Positions 33,952 through 47,300 of a stretch of 64,000 bases of DNA are shown here, in pieces. Positions within the stretch are counted from its first letter, which is position 1. Each line of letters starts with the position of its first letter. The notes under the pieces are model-generated. The model made no database searches, was not told where the DNA came from, and saw nothing but the letters and a program-made list of their open reading frames with translations. The position numbers were made by a program, and so were the translations under genes. The DNA comes from Malurus cyaneus samueli (Eukaryota > Chordata > Aves > Passeriformes > Maluridae): positions 10,430,696-10,494,695 of the forward strand of contig CM019228.1 in assembly GCA_009741485.1 (NCBI GenBank), given 5' to 3'.

Positions 33952-34569
33952 CCCAAATCTTCCAGAGAAGGACTCTCCCTACCCTTAAAAACACTCCAAA
34001 ATGGCTGTAATTGGTGACTGCACAGATGGACACCTACTGACTTTAAACAGTGCTCTGTGTCCCCGAGGAGCTCTTTCAGCACACACACACTATCAGCGAG
34101 CTGTGAGACTGGAATGGTGCACGGTCATCAGCACTAAAGTCTGTTCATCTGCTGAATTGTCTTATCTGGTTTAATTCTTTACTGAACACTGTAAAGAAAA
34201 GAGAGAGAGAAAGATAAACCTTAAAATTGAAAGGAGGGATGTTAAAATTGATGGAGGGAATGTTTTTTAAAGCGTTGAAGTGAAGCAGCCCAATGCCCAA
34301 AATACAATTAAAGCAAAGGAAAACCAAATGCCTCCCCCTCCCCGCCCGAACCATTTTTAAAGGGATCAGGTTAAAACCTGCCCTCAGAATTCGATAACGT
34401 TTGATAAAATACTTGAGGGCGCCCCACCCCGCCCTTTCCTCAGCGCGGGAAAGCGGCTCAGCCGACTGAACAATACGACCTCCAAAACTGAAAACTACTA
34501 ACAACAAAAACAAACCCAGAGAGTTAAAACAGCCTCTAAACAACTCCTTCTCCAACACTTCTCCCTTCA

Positions 34570-34910
34570 AAGCAAACGAAATAGACTAAATAATGGAAGG
34601 CGCCGTGTGCCATTACCAAGCCCCTGGCGCCCGCCCCTCAGCGCCGGCCGGCCCTCAGCGTGCCCCGGTTGCCACAGAGCCCGCGCTTTGCGTACGCGCC
34701 GCTTCGTGAATAGCGCCTAACGCAGCCGAGCCGCGGGTCCGGCCCTGCGTCAGCAGCGTGAGCACCGCGTTTGACGCTGTCCGCCGGGAGGGAGTTACGT
34801 CAGTGGCGTATTTGGGAGCGGGGTGCGCGGCGCGGCCCCTGAGGGGTCCGTGAGGGGACGGGGACGCCGCTGGGGCAGGGTCGCGGCGTGGCGGTCTCTC
34901 TACCTCGTGG
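34570..34910. promoter_or_regulatory. CpG-rich promoter region of RSPH14, possibly bidirectional with RAB36
   Basis: A dense run of CpG between AT-rich flanks, 0.6-1 kb upstream of the RSPH14 start codon. It contains a TTACGTCA ATF/CREB-like element at 34795-34802, a TGCGTCAGCA element near 34745 and a GTTGCC half X-box near 34668. RSPH14 is transcribed leftwards from here. RAB36 is transcribed rightwards from within the next 3 kb, so the block may serve both. Transcription starts cannot be placed from sequence. Confidence 0.6.
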
Positions 34911-37379
34911 AGTTTCTACTCTTCACCCGTTTTCCAAGTAATTTCAGTTGAACAAAATTGAGGAAAATTCAGAGTGAACAAAATGGTGGTCTAGTTAAGG
35001 GCAGAAATACAAGCCTTGGGGTACAAGGGTTGAAGGGAGCGCAGTAGTTTTGGACTAGGTTTCCTTTGCTAATCTTCTCCAGAATGTCATTATGAACAGC
35101 TAGAATGTGTAGTAAGGGTTTCCATTATTACCTAGTTTCACATAACTGTTTAGAGGAAGGTACAAGGGAAGAAAGGATCATTGCAAAGTTGTGGCACAGT
35201 TTAAGGGTGTTCTGGGTTGTCAGATGTGATCTGGCATCAGGAAAAAGCTCTGAACAGCTTGTGCTATAAAAGGATAGTGCAGATAGTAAAGTCATTGAGA
35301 TGTTTTTCATTATGTCTGAGTAACAATTACAATAATCAAAGTTCTTAAACGGGATTTTACAAATCCAAAGTAATTCTGATCAGCTGGATTAAAATGCATC
35401 ACAGGGATAGGTCCTGGTTTGTTGATCTTCAAAATCCATAAAAGAAAAATTACTACTTTAGAAAGTATTTTCTAGAAAGGTTTTATTTTTCTGCATATTA
35501 TTTAGAGTAGAGATTATTTCCCTGAATTAGATTAGACCTTCACTAACTATGTACTTGTTAAAGTTTACCTGATTTCCATAGGGAGAACGTGAACTTTTCT
35601 CAGGGTAGAAGGAGCAGAACAAAATCAAAGAATTGTTCCTCAATGTTAACTCAGTTTTTGATGTGAGTTGTCATTCTTCACTATAGCTTTCAATACTGAT
35701 TTTGTTTGTGGCGATGACGTTAACTTATTTTATGTATGCCTGCTGAATGCCTTCCTCACATCCTTTGTCTACCCACAGAAGCTGCTGGTGCTAGTGTTCT
35801 TGCAATGCTGAGATAAGGAGTGTTGTGATGCCATGGAGACACTGTGTTCCCAGCACTCCCTGGTGACTCCTCTTTCAGCTCTCTAAGAGAAGAAAATATG
35901 GATCATTCTCAGTGTTTTCAGCAACTTTTTTTCTTTTTTCCTGTAATGGTGTATCTTATTTGTTGATTTGGTAAGTTGGGATATGCTTATGTGTGTATGA
36001 GATTTAGATTAATACACTGAGTATAAATGAAGATGGCCTCTCAATTCTGAAATATTTCTGTGTGGTTGCCTTGGTCCCTCCTGTACTTTGCACTTGCTGA
36101 GATTGTTGAACTGGGGCTTTTTGTAGCTTAGTTTGTGTAAGAGCTTTGGGAGATGAGCAATGAGTCAGTCTATGTACACATGACAGGTGTTTAGGATGCT
36201 TAGGACGTGTTGAATTAGACCTAGGAGAACATGCAGAAAACAAGTTAGTGTTTGAAACTCCCAACAACTCATGGAGTTTTTGTTTTTTCAGCATAGTTCT
36301 GACATTAATTAAGATATTACTATTCCCATAAAATCATTCAAGCTTGCCAAAAGGGCAGGAGCACACCATAACAGGGGTCTAGATCTCTCAAATTGTATAG
36401 GGTCACAAGTGACAGAGAACTATGCTTCTGGTAATAGATAAATACTATAATGCCACCATCTTTGGTGAATAACCCATTAGCTACAAATCTAGATTCTTTG
36501 AGGGGAAGTGGCTGTTTTGGTGTGGTTGGGATCATAAGTCTGAAGTGATTTAAAATTCCTCATGGAAGAGAATAAAACATTAATTCGAAGTAGTGGACTA
36601 GCTATTTTGTTAAGCATTATTCTTAGTGTGTGCTTGTAAAACACAGCTCTAGGGGTTTTTTTATGCTGTACTTGCTCACTTTAAAATTACGTTTCTGCAT
36701 TGATGAGCCCTTTAACCCTCTTAGTCTGCTGCAGAAGCAGGAGAGGCTTGTCTCCTGGTTCAAAGCCTGTTCCAGCTTTATCAAAATATGACTGTTAGAA
36801 TGGACAGTTTTGTTTTCTCTTGAAACTTGGAAATTTAAATCCTAATAAAATAGATAGCTAAATCTTCTAGCATTCTAAATTGCAGTCTGGCATGCTAAAT
36901 GCTCTCTAAATTTATAAACTGATTGACAATACTTAGGTAATGCAAAAGAGCTGTGCCATTTCTTATTCCTTCTCTTTGGTGTTTTGTACATTAGAAAGCA
37001 AGATTATTAATGACTAGAAAGACATTTATGTAATTCAGAATGTCTCATTGGTGACATGCGCATCCTGACTTTAAAGCTCAGATGAAGTCAAGTTGAAATG
37101 TTGAAAAAATCCCTTGGGAGTTTCTTTATAATTGTTGCTATGCTTAATATTAGCGCTGTAACAGTTCCCTACTCCATTAGTTCCCTGTCTGCTGGGTTCA
37201 TCCTGCTCTTTATATCCATATATACAACGATCTTCGAAGAAAATTGAACTGTTTCCTTGTACAGGATTAGGGACCGTTTGGTTTACTGACGAGCAGTTTC
37301 TGGTCGAAGGAACCTGTATGATCGCTAAAACGAGTTTGTTGTTTTAAAACCTTATATGTAGTTAAATTACTCCAACTCC
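34911..37379. other. spacer between RSPH14 promoter block and RAB36 leader exon
   Basis: AT-rich spacer. Two adjacent minus-strand open frames (36338-36535 and 36004-36294) have no recognised product. Otherwise nothing distinct is visible. Confidence 0.4.
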
Positions 37380-37498
37380 TCCTTCCCGGTCTGTGGAAGA
37401 AGAGGAGGAAGGGAATTGTTGCAAGCCTGTTGCTATGGCCACGTAGAGGGGCTGAGCTGTTTGTGCGGCTGGAATCCTGCTGCATCAGCTGCTGCTCG
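37380..37498 (+). other. RAB36: probable RAB36 5' untranslated exon
   Basis: A locally GC-richer stretch ending in a good donor (ctcg then gtgagt at 37499), 0.7 kb before the acceptor of the first coding exon. The left edge is a guess. Human RAB36 also has upstream leader exons. Alternative: an unrelated transcript, or a RAB36 start further left at the CpG block. Confidence 0.45.
37429..37442 (+). promoter_or_regulatory. X-box-like motif (RFX) in RAB36 leader
   Basis: GTTGCTATGGCCAC differs from the RFX consensus GTTGCYATGGNAAC at one position only. The motif is common near start sites of cilia genes. It lies next to the probable RAB36 leader exon and downstream of the cilia gene RSPH14. Confidence 0.4.
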
Positions 37499-38249
37499 GT
37501 GAGTCCTTCCTTACACTTTGCTACATGATGGAAATGCTCTCATTAGAAACGTTCTTTTGAATGCCAGTAAGAAATTGGTACCCTAATAAGGGTCTCCTCC
37601 CCCAGCAACCCACGAGGTTTCATTACATAACCAAATTGATATGTCTCAGGTGAGACATCTAAATGCATTTGTGATTTTCATGTGAGCATTATTATTCTTT
37701 TTCCATGTCAGACGGGTTTCATTCTTTCTGAGCTGATCTTGGATGAAAGTTTGATGTTGTGCCAAAAAAATGAGGCAGCTTTGTCTTTCCTCCTTTCTTC
37801 TTCTGACCACATGAAATCTGGGATCCCCTAACATTAATGTGCTTAGCACAGACGCATTTGAAACAATGATGAGCAAGATTTTCACATTAAACACTGTAAA
37901 ATCCTTTGAAGGCTAAACTGCAAGCACTTAGTTTGAATTAAGTGAACAATTCTCTCCCCTCCCATGGAATTAAAGTTGGTGCCTTGTAGTTCCAAAAGGC
38001 CACTGTTTGCTACTATGGCTATGCACAGTGAAGTGGTTCTTTTTACATTAGAAATAGGTTTTCTTTCATGCAAACTGAGTTGAAGAACTGCCAGTTGTAC
38101 TGAAAAGAAGAAAAAAAAAAAAGAGGCAAGTCTGCAAGAACTTGGTTAGTTTTTGTTTTATCATGCTGTCCCTATATTGAAGTAATTCCTGAATACTGTA
38201 TTTCTCTTTATGTATTTTCAGTCTTGTAGAATTTAACTGAATTTGGAGG

Positions 38250-38318
38250 ATGAAGTCCAGCCTAATGCATTTGGTTCCTCCAGTGAGTAGGGAAAGAATA
38301 ATCTCCCAGTTTCCCAAG
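38250..38318 (+). CDS. RAB36: RAB36 coding exon 1
   Basis: Encodes 23 residues from MKSSLMHLVPPV to SQFPK and ends in phase 0 at donor gtaagc. The exon probably starts at 38222 after acceptor tgtattttcag. The ATG corresponds to the internal methionine of the long human isoform (MRSSL). Confidence 0.88.
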
Positions 38319-41300
38319 GTAAGCATTTTTATCCCTCTGGCCACAGTATGTAGGCCCTGCTGCCCTGCTCTATCTTCCCATTGTGTTAATGGTATTTTAA
38401 TTTAATTTAATGTACACTTGTTGTCTTCTGTTAAAATTACAAGTTATTTAAGATTCTTTCAAAGTTTAATGTGACCTTGTATTCCCGTTCAATGGTGATT
38501 TCTTTAATAATACTTCTCATTCTTCTTTCCAACCTTTACAAAAAATGATGATTGTCATAGAAGCATTGTCTTATAATGTTTATCCTGTTCTTCAGCAAAA
38601 TAGTAATAATTATGTTCTTAAAGAGCTCCAACACCAAGGGGAAAGAGGAACCATAGCTGATGTTAAATATACAAAAAAATCTAATTAGAAGGCTTTGACT
38701 GAAGAATTTGAGGAGTTTTAATTTTCTGTTTTTATAAGAACCTTAGTCATACAGTAGATCAAATGTAGGAGGCATTGTAGAAAGACCTTTGATGTCCCCA
38801 AAGAGTTTTGTGTCTGAAGTATAATAGAAGAGTTAAGGACAAGGAAGGACAAGGAATCACCACTTGTCTTTTTCAGTTGTTCAAAAGATCCTTTTAAGGG
38901 AGTTAGCATTTTTTCTAGTCTTGATCTCAGCCACATATTTTCCTCATTTTAAACTAATTCCTAGTTAAAGGGCTAGTCATAAAAACAGTGCTTCACACTT
39001 ATAAAAGATTGAAAAAACTTCATAGTAAAAATGACTTACTTAAAAATGGGTGGAATGCTCCCATCTGTTTGTCTTGTGTTTCTTGGATTATTGGGGTATT
39101 TGGAGGCATTTATTGCTGTACAGAATGATGAACAAATGATTTGGCTGTGGATGCTTAGGCAGTGCTGGGACACTGTCACTTAGAAAGGTGCACAAAGGAT
39201 GGTGTTGTCCCAAGGAGTTTTTACAAACCTTCTAACCCAGTCTAACCCTTTTCTTGTGCCAGGATAACTCTGTGCATGACAAACCCTTTGAATAATCATC
39301 CAGTTTTCTTTGCCGGTTTGACTTCTTGCCAAGTAGCCATCACCCAGTTTGTCCCAGCAGCTGTTCTCTCTTTTCAGTGGTACACACCTGAGGCCTGTCT
39401 GCAGTTTAAAGAGCACTTCCATGCACAGGTTAGGACTGCTTGTCAGGAGAGCCCTGAAACAGCAGGGTAAGTTTGTAGTAACCCAGATATGCAAGGAAGA
39501 AAGTATTTTAAGCTCTTTATAGCCTCCATTCTTCATTGTCTTTTCTTCCCTCATTCCTCATGTTCCGCACTCCAGTATGTTTCAAGACAGCTAAGCCTAT
39601 GCACAGGGCAGTTCTCTGACCTTTCCACAGTAAATGAATCAAGTGCCTCTTCTTCTGCTGGCTTAGGTAGCATTGAAAAAAAAATGATGTAGTAGTTTAA
39701 CAACAAAAAGGTTTTTAGCACTCTTTAAGTAAACACTTAGTTCAAACATCTAACAGATCCAGCCTTGCTGTGTCCTTTCTAGGTGTTCCAAAGGAGCAGT
39801 TAATAAATGCTTTGGAGGGATATAAGTGCAGTTGTAAGTTTCTTGAAGCATCGAAAAATCTTGTTTTAGTCTTTTTGAAGTATACATGCTGAGAACAAGT
39901 CCTTAAGAAGGTCCTTAAGACTGGAACAAAATTCTGGTAAATATGTAGCATTGAAAAATCTAAATTAGCCTTTCTATGCCCTACTAATAATCTTGAAGTT
40001 GGGTTTTTTCCTCTACTTTATCTCTCCCCCAGAACTGTTGCTATTACTGATTTAACCTCTGAAGCAAGGCAAGAAAGCTAAACTGTGTTAGAAATCACTG
40101 TTCCAGTAAAATAAATAGCTGTACATTTTAGTGATAAATGCTTCTGGTTTCAGTGTGAAGGATCTTCCCTAAAGTGGAGCTCCTGTGAATACTGACAATT
40201 AGCTCACTATTCTTCCAGCTCTAGAGTTGCTGACATGAGACTTGTCATGATATCCATCTTTAAATGCAACTTTTTATTCATTTCACTAGGGAGTCTTTCT
40301 AAAAAAAACTTTTTAAGCCAAAATATGTCACTGTGAGAGACATCAGTGACTTTATTCCTTTTTTTAGAAACACAGTCACTATCTTAGTTTCATGTAAATT
40401 TGTTATAAGTGTCTGGACAATTTTCCTAGCAGGACATGCTTTATTGAATTGTATTTTTTTCTTCCATTAACAAGATGTGCTTGTTTGGGATTTTTATTAG
40501 TAGTATTTTTTTTATTTCCAGAATAAACCAACTCTCCAGGTAATTTATTCTGGTAATAGAGTACAGCTAAAATGCAATGTGTTTTGTCTCTGTGAATAGA
40601 ATTAAGCCACTTTTCTGTCACTGCTTTCTAGATATGATTATTATTTGGTCATTTAGGTAATTTTTTGCTGGAATGAGGGTAGTAAGGGCAGCCCAAGTGT
40701 TTTGTACAGAACTTGTGAAGCTTGACAGGAATAACCATTATCTTCCTTTTCCATTATCCCAAGTAATAAAATATTTCTTTGTCATTTGGACAAAGACAAA
40801 CAGACTAGCTAGTCATTTTGACAAAGCTAGTCTGAAAAATTCAGTAGCTAATGGCTGTATGCTGTATTTAATACTCTCTTGATAGTCCATTCATTGTGTT
40901 CAATGGTCTAATCTAGAGTTTTTTTATACCCAGTATGAATTAATGGAACAAACACCTCTTAACCATCGCTTACTTTTTGGCTTTTCGTTTAAGGTTATTG
41001 ATTTTACTCAGTATTTTCTCAGTAACAGTTTATCAGGAGCATAGGGGCCTGTGGTCACCCAGTTAATGTTAACTGGCATATGAAACAAAAATATATATAT
41101 TTTTTAATATTAGTCATGCAAATTACCAGTCAAAATTTGAACTATTTAGAGCAGATAACTTGGAATCAGCATCATATGGAAGTTGATACAACCAGAAATA
41201 ATATTCAGTAGATTAATTCCTCTCTTTCAAAAGCCATTTCTTGATAGAAAAGAATATTAAACCTCTTAAGCCATTTTTGTAGCATGTGCACAGGAGATGT

Positions 41301-44300
41301 CAATCCAAGTTTAGATCAACAAATAAACTTAAATTCACTTATCTACCTGTATGTCCTAAAAGAGACACTATTTCCATTTTAAGAATGCAGGCTGAGTCAC
41401 CTAAAGCCATCTGCTGTATCCTGCGGGAGGACCTAGGGCAAAGAGGATTACTTCTATGAAGCCAGGTTCAGATTAATATTATTCCAGATAGTCAGAAAAT
41501 GTATTGGCTCTAACCCTGTGGGCGTTTTTCCCAGAGGCACATTCTGTAGTGGGTTATTTTATTATTAACCATTTCTTGCTTCTGTACTTAAGACTTCATT
41601 TGTACTATTAAAGTCAGTGAGAGACTTGGGATAAATTGGAAAGCAAAGGATGCAAATATTCTGTGGTCTTGTGTGTATACTTGCAGTCAAAGCAATTTTA
41701 GTAGAATGAAATTTATGTCCCACTGAATTAAAATTAATGAATAAAAAAAAGAGTAAGAAATGGACTATTTCGGCTCCAGAAAGGTTTGGTTTTTTGGTGG
41801 CTTTCTTTCTTGCCAAATTTAAATCAAATTTAAAATCAAATCTTAAATGAAATTTAAGACTTTGATTATGCAGCACAGTGGCATTTAGGTAAACTGAAGT
41901 CACAGGTACAAGTGCTCATCACTTGCAATTTAAAGATTGAAATCCGAAATTTTGGAGACTGTTGAAATTACTAGTAAAACCATGTAACATTTTTAAATAT
42001 TTATAACAGGATGAAAATATCCAAAGTGGTTGTGGTAGGAGACCTGTATGTTGGGAAAACCAGTCTTATCAACAGGTACAGTATATCTCAGCTGATGCTT
42101 TGATTCTTCTGTTTCTCAAATAAATGTTATAACATTTCCATTGCTGGCTTTAGAGCAGTGTTTCATGCTTCTGGTTTGAACCTGAACCAATACTTAGTGG
42201 TTTTGTTATTAAATGAAGACAAAACGAAGTCTACAGTATGAGACAGGCTTGGTACATCAACACAGAAAGTTGTGCTCTAGCACTTCAATCAGTATATGTC
42301 GTATTCAGAAGTATTTTTATCCAATCAAATATGATACAGTGTTTTCTTAAGGAGTCCAATCTAAAGGCTAAACAATTGGGGAAAAAGAAAAATCTGGCGT
42401 CTGAGTCTTGGTTTCATTTGGATCATTATTTACAACCCAAAATACATTCCCTTCTGACTAAAACTGTAAGATATTGCACTTCCCTTAAGAGCCTGAAGCT
42501 GGTTTATTCTGTGTCTCATACTGTCCTGAGAGCTTATTTAGATGTATGGACTTTGTCATTTGTTAAACAGTATCTCCTTTTCTTTTCATTAGCCTTGATG
42601 TTTTTAGATTTGCCTCTATATTATATAGCCAATCTGCACTTAGTTTATTATTTTCTTCATAGTTTACCCTAGACAGTGTTAGTTTTGCAGTTATTTGTTG
42701 TGTTTTACTAATATTTAATCTCGTTTTTTATTTAATTGCAGATTTTGTAAAGATAATTTTGACCGAGACTACAAGGCAACAATTGGAGTAGATTTTGAAA
42801 TGGAACGTTTTGAGATAATTGGAATGCCATATAACCTCCAGATGTGAGTTGAAAGAGCATGGTTAAGCATTGCACAGAGAACAGTCTAAGCAGAGCTTGA
42901 ATTGCTGCAGGCTTTAGGGGAATAAAAGGTTTTGAAATATAATAAAATTGCACAAAGAATAATCTCTTCTGAAGAAAAGATTCTGTCTCTGGACTTGCAG
43001 TTTTAGTAAAAATTTTACTCTGGGATTTCTTGTCCCTGAAAAACATTACAACTTTGTCAATGAAAATGAATCTTGGATGTCTTACAGTATTTCAGTGGAG
43101 TTCTGCTTTTTTTACTCAATGTTCATGAAAGAGAAGTGGAAGCTTTCACCACAGCTAGTGTAAGCCCAGTGTGTGATTTGGGTTAGGTAGGTGCAATGAG
43201 CACTGAACTTGGCTTTACTGGGAGTTCTATTTCTGCAGTCATTGAAATTATTGTTAAGGTGTCCAGTGATTTCAACTTCTCTTAATTAGGGACTAATCAA
43301 TTATCCCCAAATCATAGAAAGGCTGGAGTGTTTTTGTGAGAATGTGAACCTAATACCTTTGATTTTCAACTTAGTTTGTCGGACTAGTGGGAATCCTGCC
43401 CTTCTTCCATCTGCTTTTAGTCTGGTGTGGAAAGGTGTCCCTCTGTTTCTGGTGGCCAGCAACATTATTCTGTAGAGGGTTGAATCATCTGCAGTGTGAC
43501 CCACAGCAAAAATAAGATGCTTTGCATGAGGTGTTTCTGTGCATGAATCTTGACCTTTTTACCTAGGAACATGTTTTTCTGCTGAGGTCACTGGTGTAAA
43601 TTGATGGCTCTTGGTATTTATTGAAAAATACTTAGAAATCCTTTTCCCACTGATTTCACTGCAATTGTGTTAGGGAAATTCTGCCAAGCACTACCCTGTT
43701 GGAAGCTGAGCACCTCTAAAAATCTAGACTCATGCATCAGTATTTTGCAAGCTGAAGCACTAAGGTCAGCTCACATTATCTGCCAAGTCTTTGGAATCTG
43801 GTAGAACATTTCCATATGATAAGCTCTAGTGCCCCCTCTTGCTGAGAGATTTCCATACAAGATATCTTTGCAAGTGTCTGTGACTGGCAATACAAGGATA
43901 CAACAAAACCCAAACATCTGTAGTGCTGGCAGTAGCTGAGGGCATTGCATATCATATTCATTAAGAAGAACATCCTTGATTTTATTTTATGGTGTCATTG
44001 GAGCTGTAGGTCTCTAATTTGTAGCATAGGGACAGATATCTTATCTAGCAGCTGCAAGGTTCTAACATGGGCTAATACATGATTTAGCTAGTATTAGTGG
44101 AAAAAAAAATTGTAAAATTAGATTGCCCTAGAAATACATGCACATTACATAGATGAAAGAAAAAAAATGCTTTAAGGGAAGGATATTACCATGCAGAATA
44201 CAAATATTTGAATTGTCTCCAAAATCATTAGTATTAAAAAAAGAAAAAAAAAGGTAAAAATTGAGTTTGAATATCATTGAATAATAAAGCTTTACTGTAT

Positions 44301-47300
44301 TTCTCTCAGTAGTTAAAGAATAACATGTTCCAGATGGTGACACTTCTCTGGTATCACATTCTTCTCCGCCTTGTACCAGTCTGCTGCTTCATTAGCATGT
44401 TTACTCAAGTTACCCTGCGTTTCATTAACCTGAAATTTCTTTTTCCCCCCCATTGCACAGATGGGACACAGCAGGTCAGGAAAAGTTCAAGTGCATTGCA
44501 TCTGCTTACTACCGAGGAGCAGAGGGTGAGAACAATATTAATTTGCTCCTGCCTGTGTCAGGAGGTTGTATTTTATACAGCAATATATATCTGTATATGC
44601 TCCTTTGGGAGGTGCCTATAGACACTGTGTGGTGGAATGGATTGTCCATTATTGCAGGGAAGAAAGGATGAAGAAGTTCATGAATTGTCACATCTGTAAG
44701 CTTTGAGTGTTCTGATGGTGCAGTGATAAAAATTGGCGCTTATGTCTCGGGGAAAAAGAACGTGGGGTTGGGTGAGATTAAAGCTTTCTAGCTTTTCCTT
44801 TAGTAAGAGGCAATCCTGTGGGAATTAGTGGCTCCAAAATGAAAGGGTATAGACTGCAGATACAGATAAAAGATTGAAGACTAAGGACTTGAATGTTACT
44901 GGGTGCTAGAAAAGGAAAAAGAGTGAGCAAATGGAGAGTCTTCCACCTCCTCTGTGTTAAATCTGTTCTTACACCTTATAAGTAAACATTCTCTCTGTTT
45001 AGAAAGATGGATTGGAGAGATTTCTGATATGCTTTCTAATTTAGTTATTTATTTTCTGCTCTTGTCTTTTTTTGCAGTTATAATAACAGTGTTTGATCTG
45101 GCTGATATCCAAACTTTGGATCACACCAAGTAAGTTTTTGTATTTTGGCTTATGTTTTAAAGGTTTTGCAGCAGGTTTAATTGCCTTGCATATGTAGGTG
45201 TTAAGAACTTGCTGGATCATGAGTGTATTTTCTATTGAGCTAAGAAATGAAAAATGACAATCACTAGTTTGGATTACATAGGGTGGGATTCTTCTGAAGA
45301 AAATGCAGGGCATAAATTTGAACTACTTACACTTGACTTCCTTTAAAGTCAATGCAGAGGGAGAGGCACTTCAGTAAAAGCTTGATTCTTCCAAAGCTGG
45401 ACATGGAGGAAGAGATAAAGTGCACCCCAGAAAGCATTCTTTTTTTTACTCCATTTGCTATAAATAACAGAAGATAGTCTAATGTAAATTATGAAATTGA
45501 TGATATGCATCTTGTGCTTAGTGTCTCAAAAGCCTTTTTTATTTTAGGTGCACTGATATCCCAAAATTTTCTTTCCCTAGTTTCTGTGATTTTGATGGGA
45601 GTTAGGCTGTTAAAAAAAAGAGAGAAAAATGCAAACCTCAAAGTATATGTAGATACAGCTAAACTTACTAGTTCATATCCTTGTAATGGTTTGGTTACTC
45701 ACTAATGGTTATGAGGAAAATCTTTCTGCTTTCAGTGCAGGCTGTGAAACCTTACATGGATCTATGATCCACACTGTCACAGCTCAGAGCATATGTATTT
45801 CTAACGTGCTGTTGTGACTGTAATGCAGGTACAGACTTCTTTACAACCTGTACTCTGTCTTATTTGAATGTGTACTATGGTGCTTAGCTCATTTACATAG
45901 GACTTTGTAAAATAATATATATATTAGTGTCTCTGCTTGGCTGAAAGTAATTGAAGCCTGTGAACCTGATTTCCCACACACGCACACACTCCCTTCCCTC
46001 CTTGACTTGTGTTGGATGACTCAAGAGAAACTTGATTGCCAGAGTAACAAGAATATAAAAGCTTGTGAGACAAGAATCATACAGCCTTCATAGGGAGCTG
46101 TTTTATAATGCTGAATAGATTATTTCACTCTTCTTTATTCCCATTTGTATCTAACCTGTTATGTGGTTCATACGGTTTCATTTGCTTCTTGTTTTCTTAC
46201 TCCTTATCTCACACCAAACTTTGCCCCCTCTCTTACACTGAGAAATATCCTCTCAGGGTGTCAAAAATTGTTGAATTTGTACTCTGCCGTGGGTATGATT
46301 TTACCTTAGTGGAAGATGTATTCAAAGGAATCGTAATAGCTACTGCTCTCTCTGTCTAGAACAAAAGGCTTTTGATACTGTCACATAAGTTCTTCCTCTC
46401 ACTTTTCTTGTGACCCTATTATCTGTCACCTTCTCCTATACTCCTCGTTCCCTCTGACTGATTCTGTCATTTCTCTTTTGTATTTCAGACAGTGGCTAGA
46501 AGATGCATTGAGGGAGAATGAGCCAGATTCCAGCTTCATCTTTCTAGTTGGAACAAAAAAAGATTTGGTGGTAAGTAAATTGAATGCAGATAAGGAAATC
46601 AGATTTTCCTTAGTTCTACAAGTGATTTCCCTTACAAGTCATGCACAATGTCATTGAGATAAAGACCTTGAGCAAAAAAACTTCACAGGTAAACTGAACA
46701 GCACACTTGGAACCAGTTTAAGAAGAGGCTTTCTGAAAAATTGGTAGGTAGTGAAATATTTCTTGCATGACATTTTTCAAGAATATATAAACACAGCATA
46801 TATAAACATACCTAGTGGTATTGGCTGTTTTGTTTTCTTAAGCTTAGTGTGTTTATTATTCAGGAACAGGGAAGATTTCTTACTTAATTAAAAATGACAT
46901 AATTTTCAAAATAACAGGATGAATGCAGTCACTCTATACAATTCTCAGTCTTGTGTTTGTCTTTCTGTAACTCTCAGTATTTAATTTTTAATGCTTTGAA
47001 AACAAACTTGCTTCTTTTGTAACTGGTTGCTTCCACTACTCTTCTGCTGAGAATGATGGGATCTCAAGGATTTAAAGATGAGTAACTGGGCTGCTGACTT
47101 GATAGCTCTTTACCAGGGTATGTGTTAGATACAAGGATTGCTAACATATCTAACTTGTGTATGTTAACTGTTGCTTTGTTTCAGTGCTGTGGGAGCTACG
47201 TGGAGACTTCCATTTAAAAGCAGTATTAAATACTTGAATTTTCTTGCAGTCATGTGTGATTGCCCAAGTCCAGGCAAGGTCAGAAAGGCTGCTGAAAAAC

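Noticed and set aside
43300..43330. aatcatagaa motif suggestive of a minus-strand CR1 end
   Set aside because: Only about ten bases agree with the CR1 terminus and the following sequence diverges, so it is not enough for a call.
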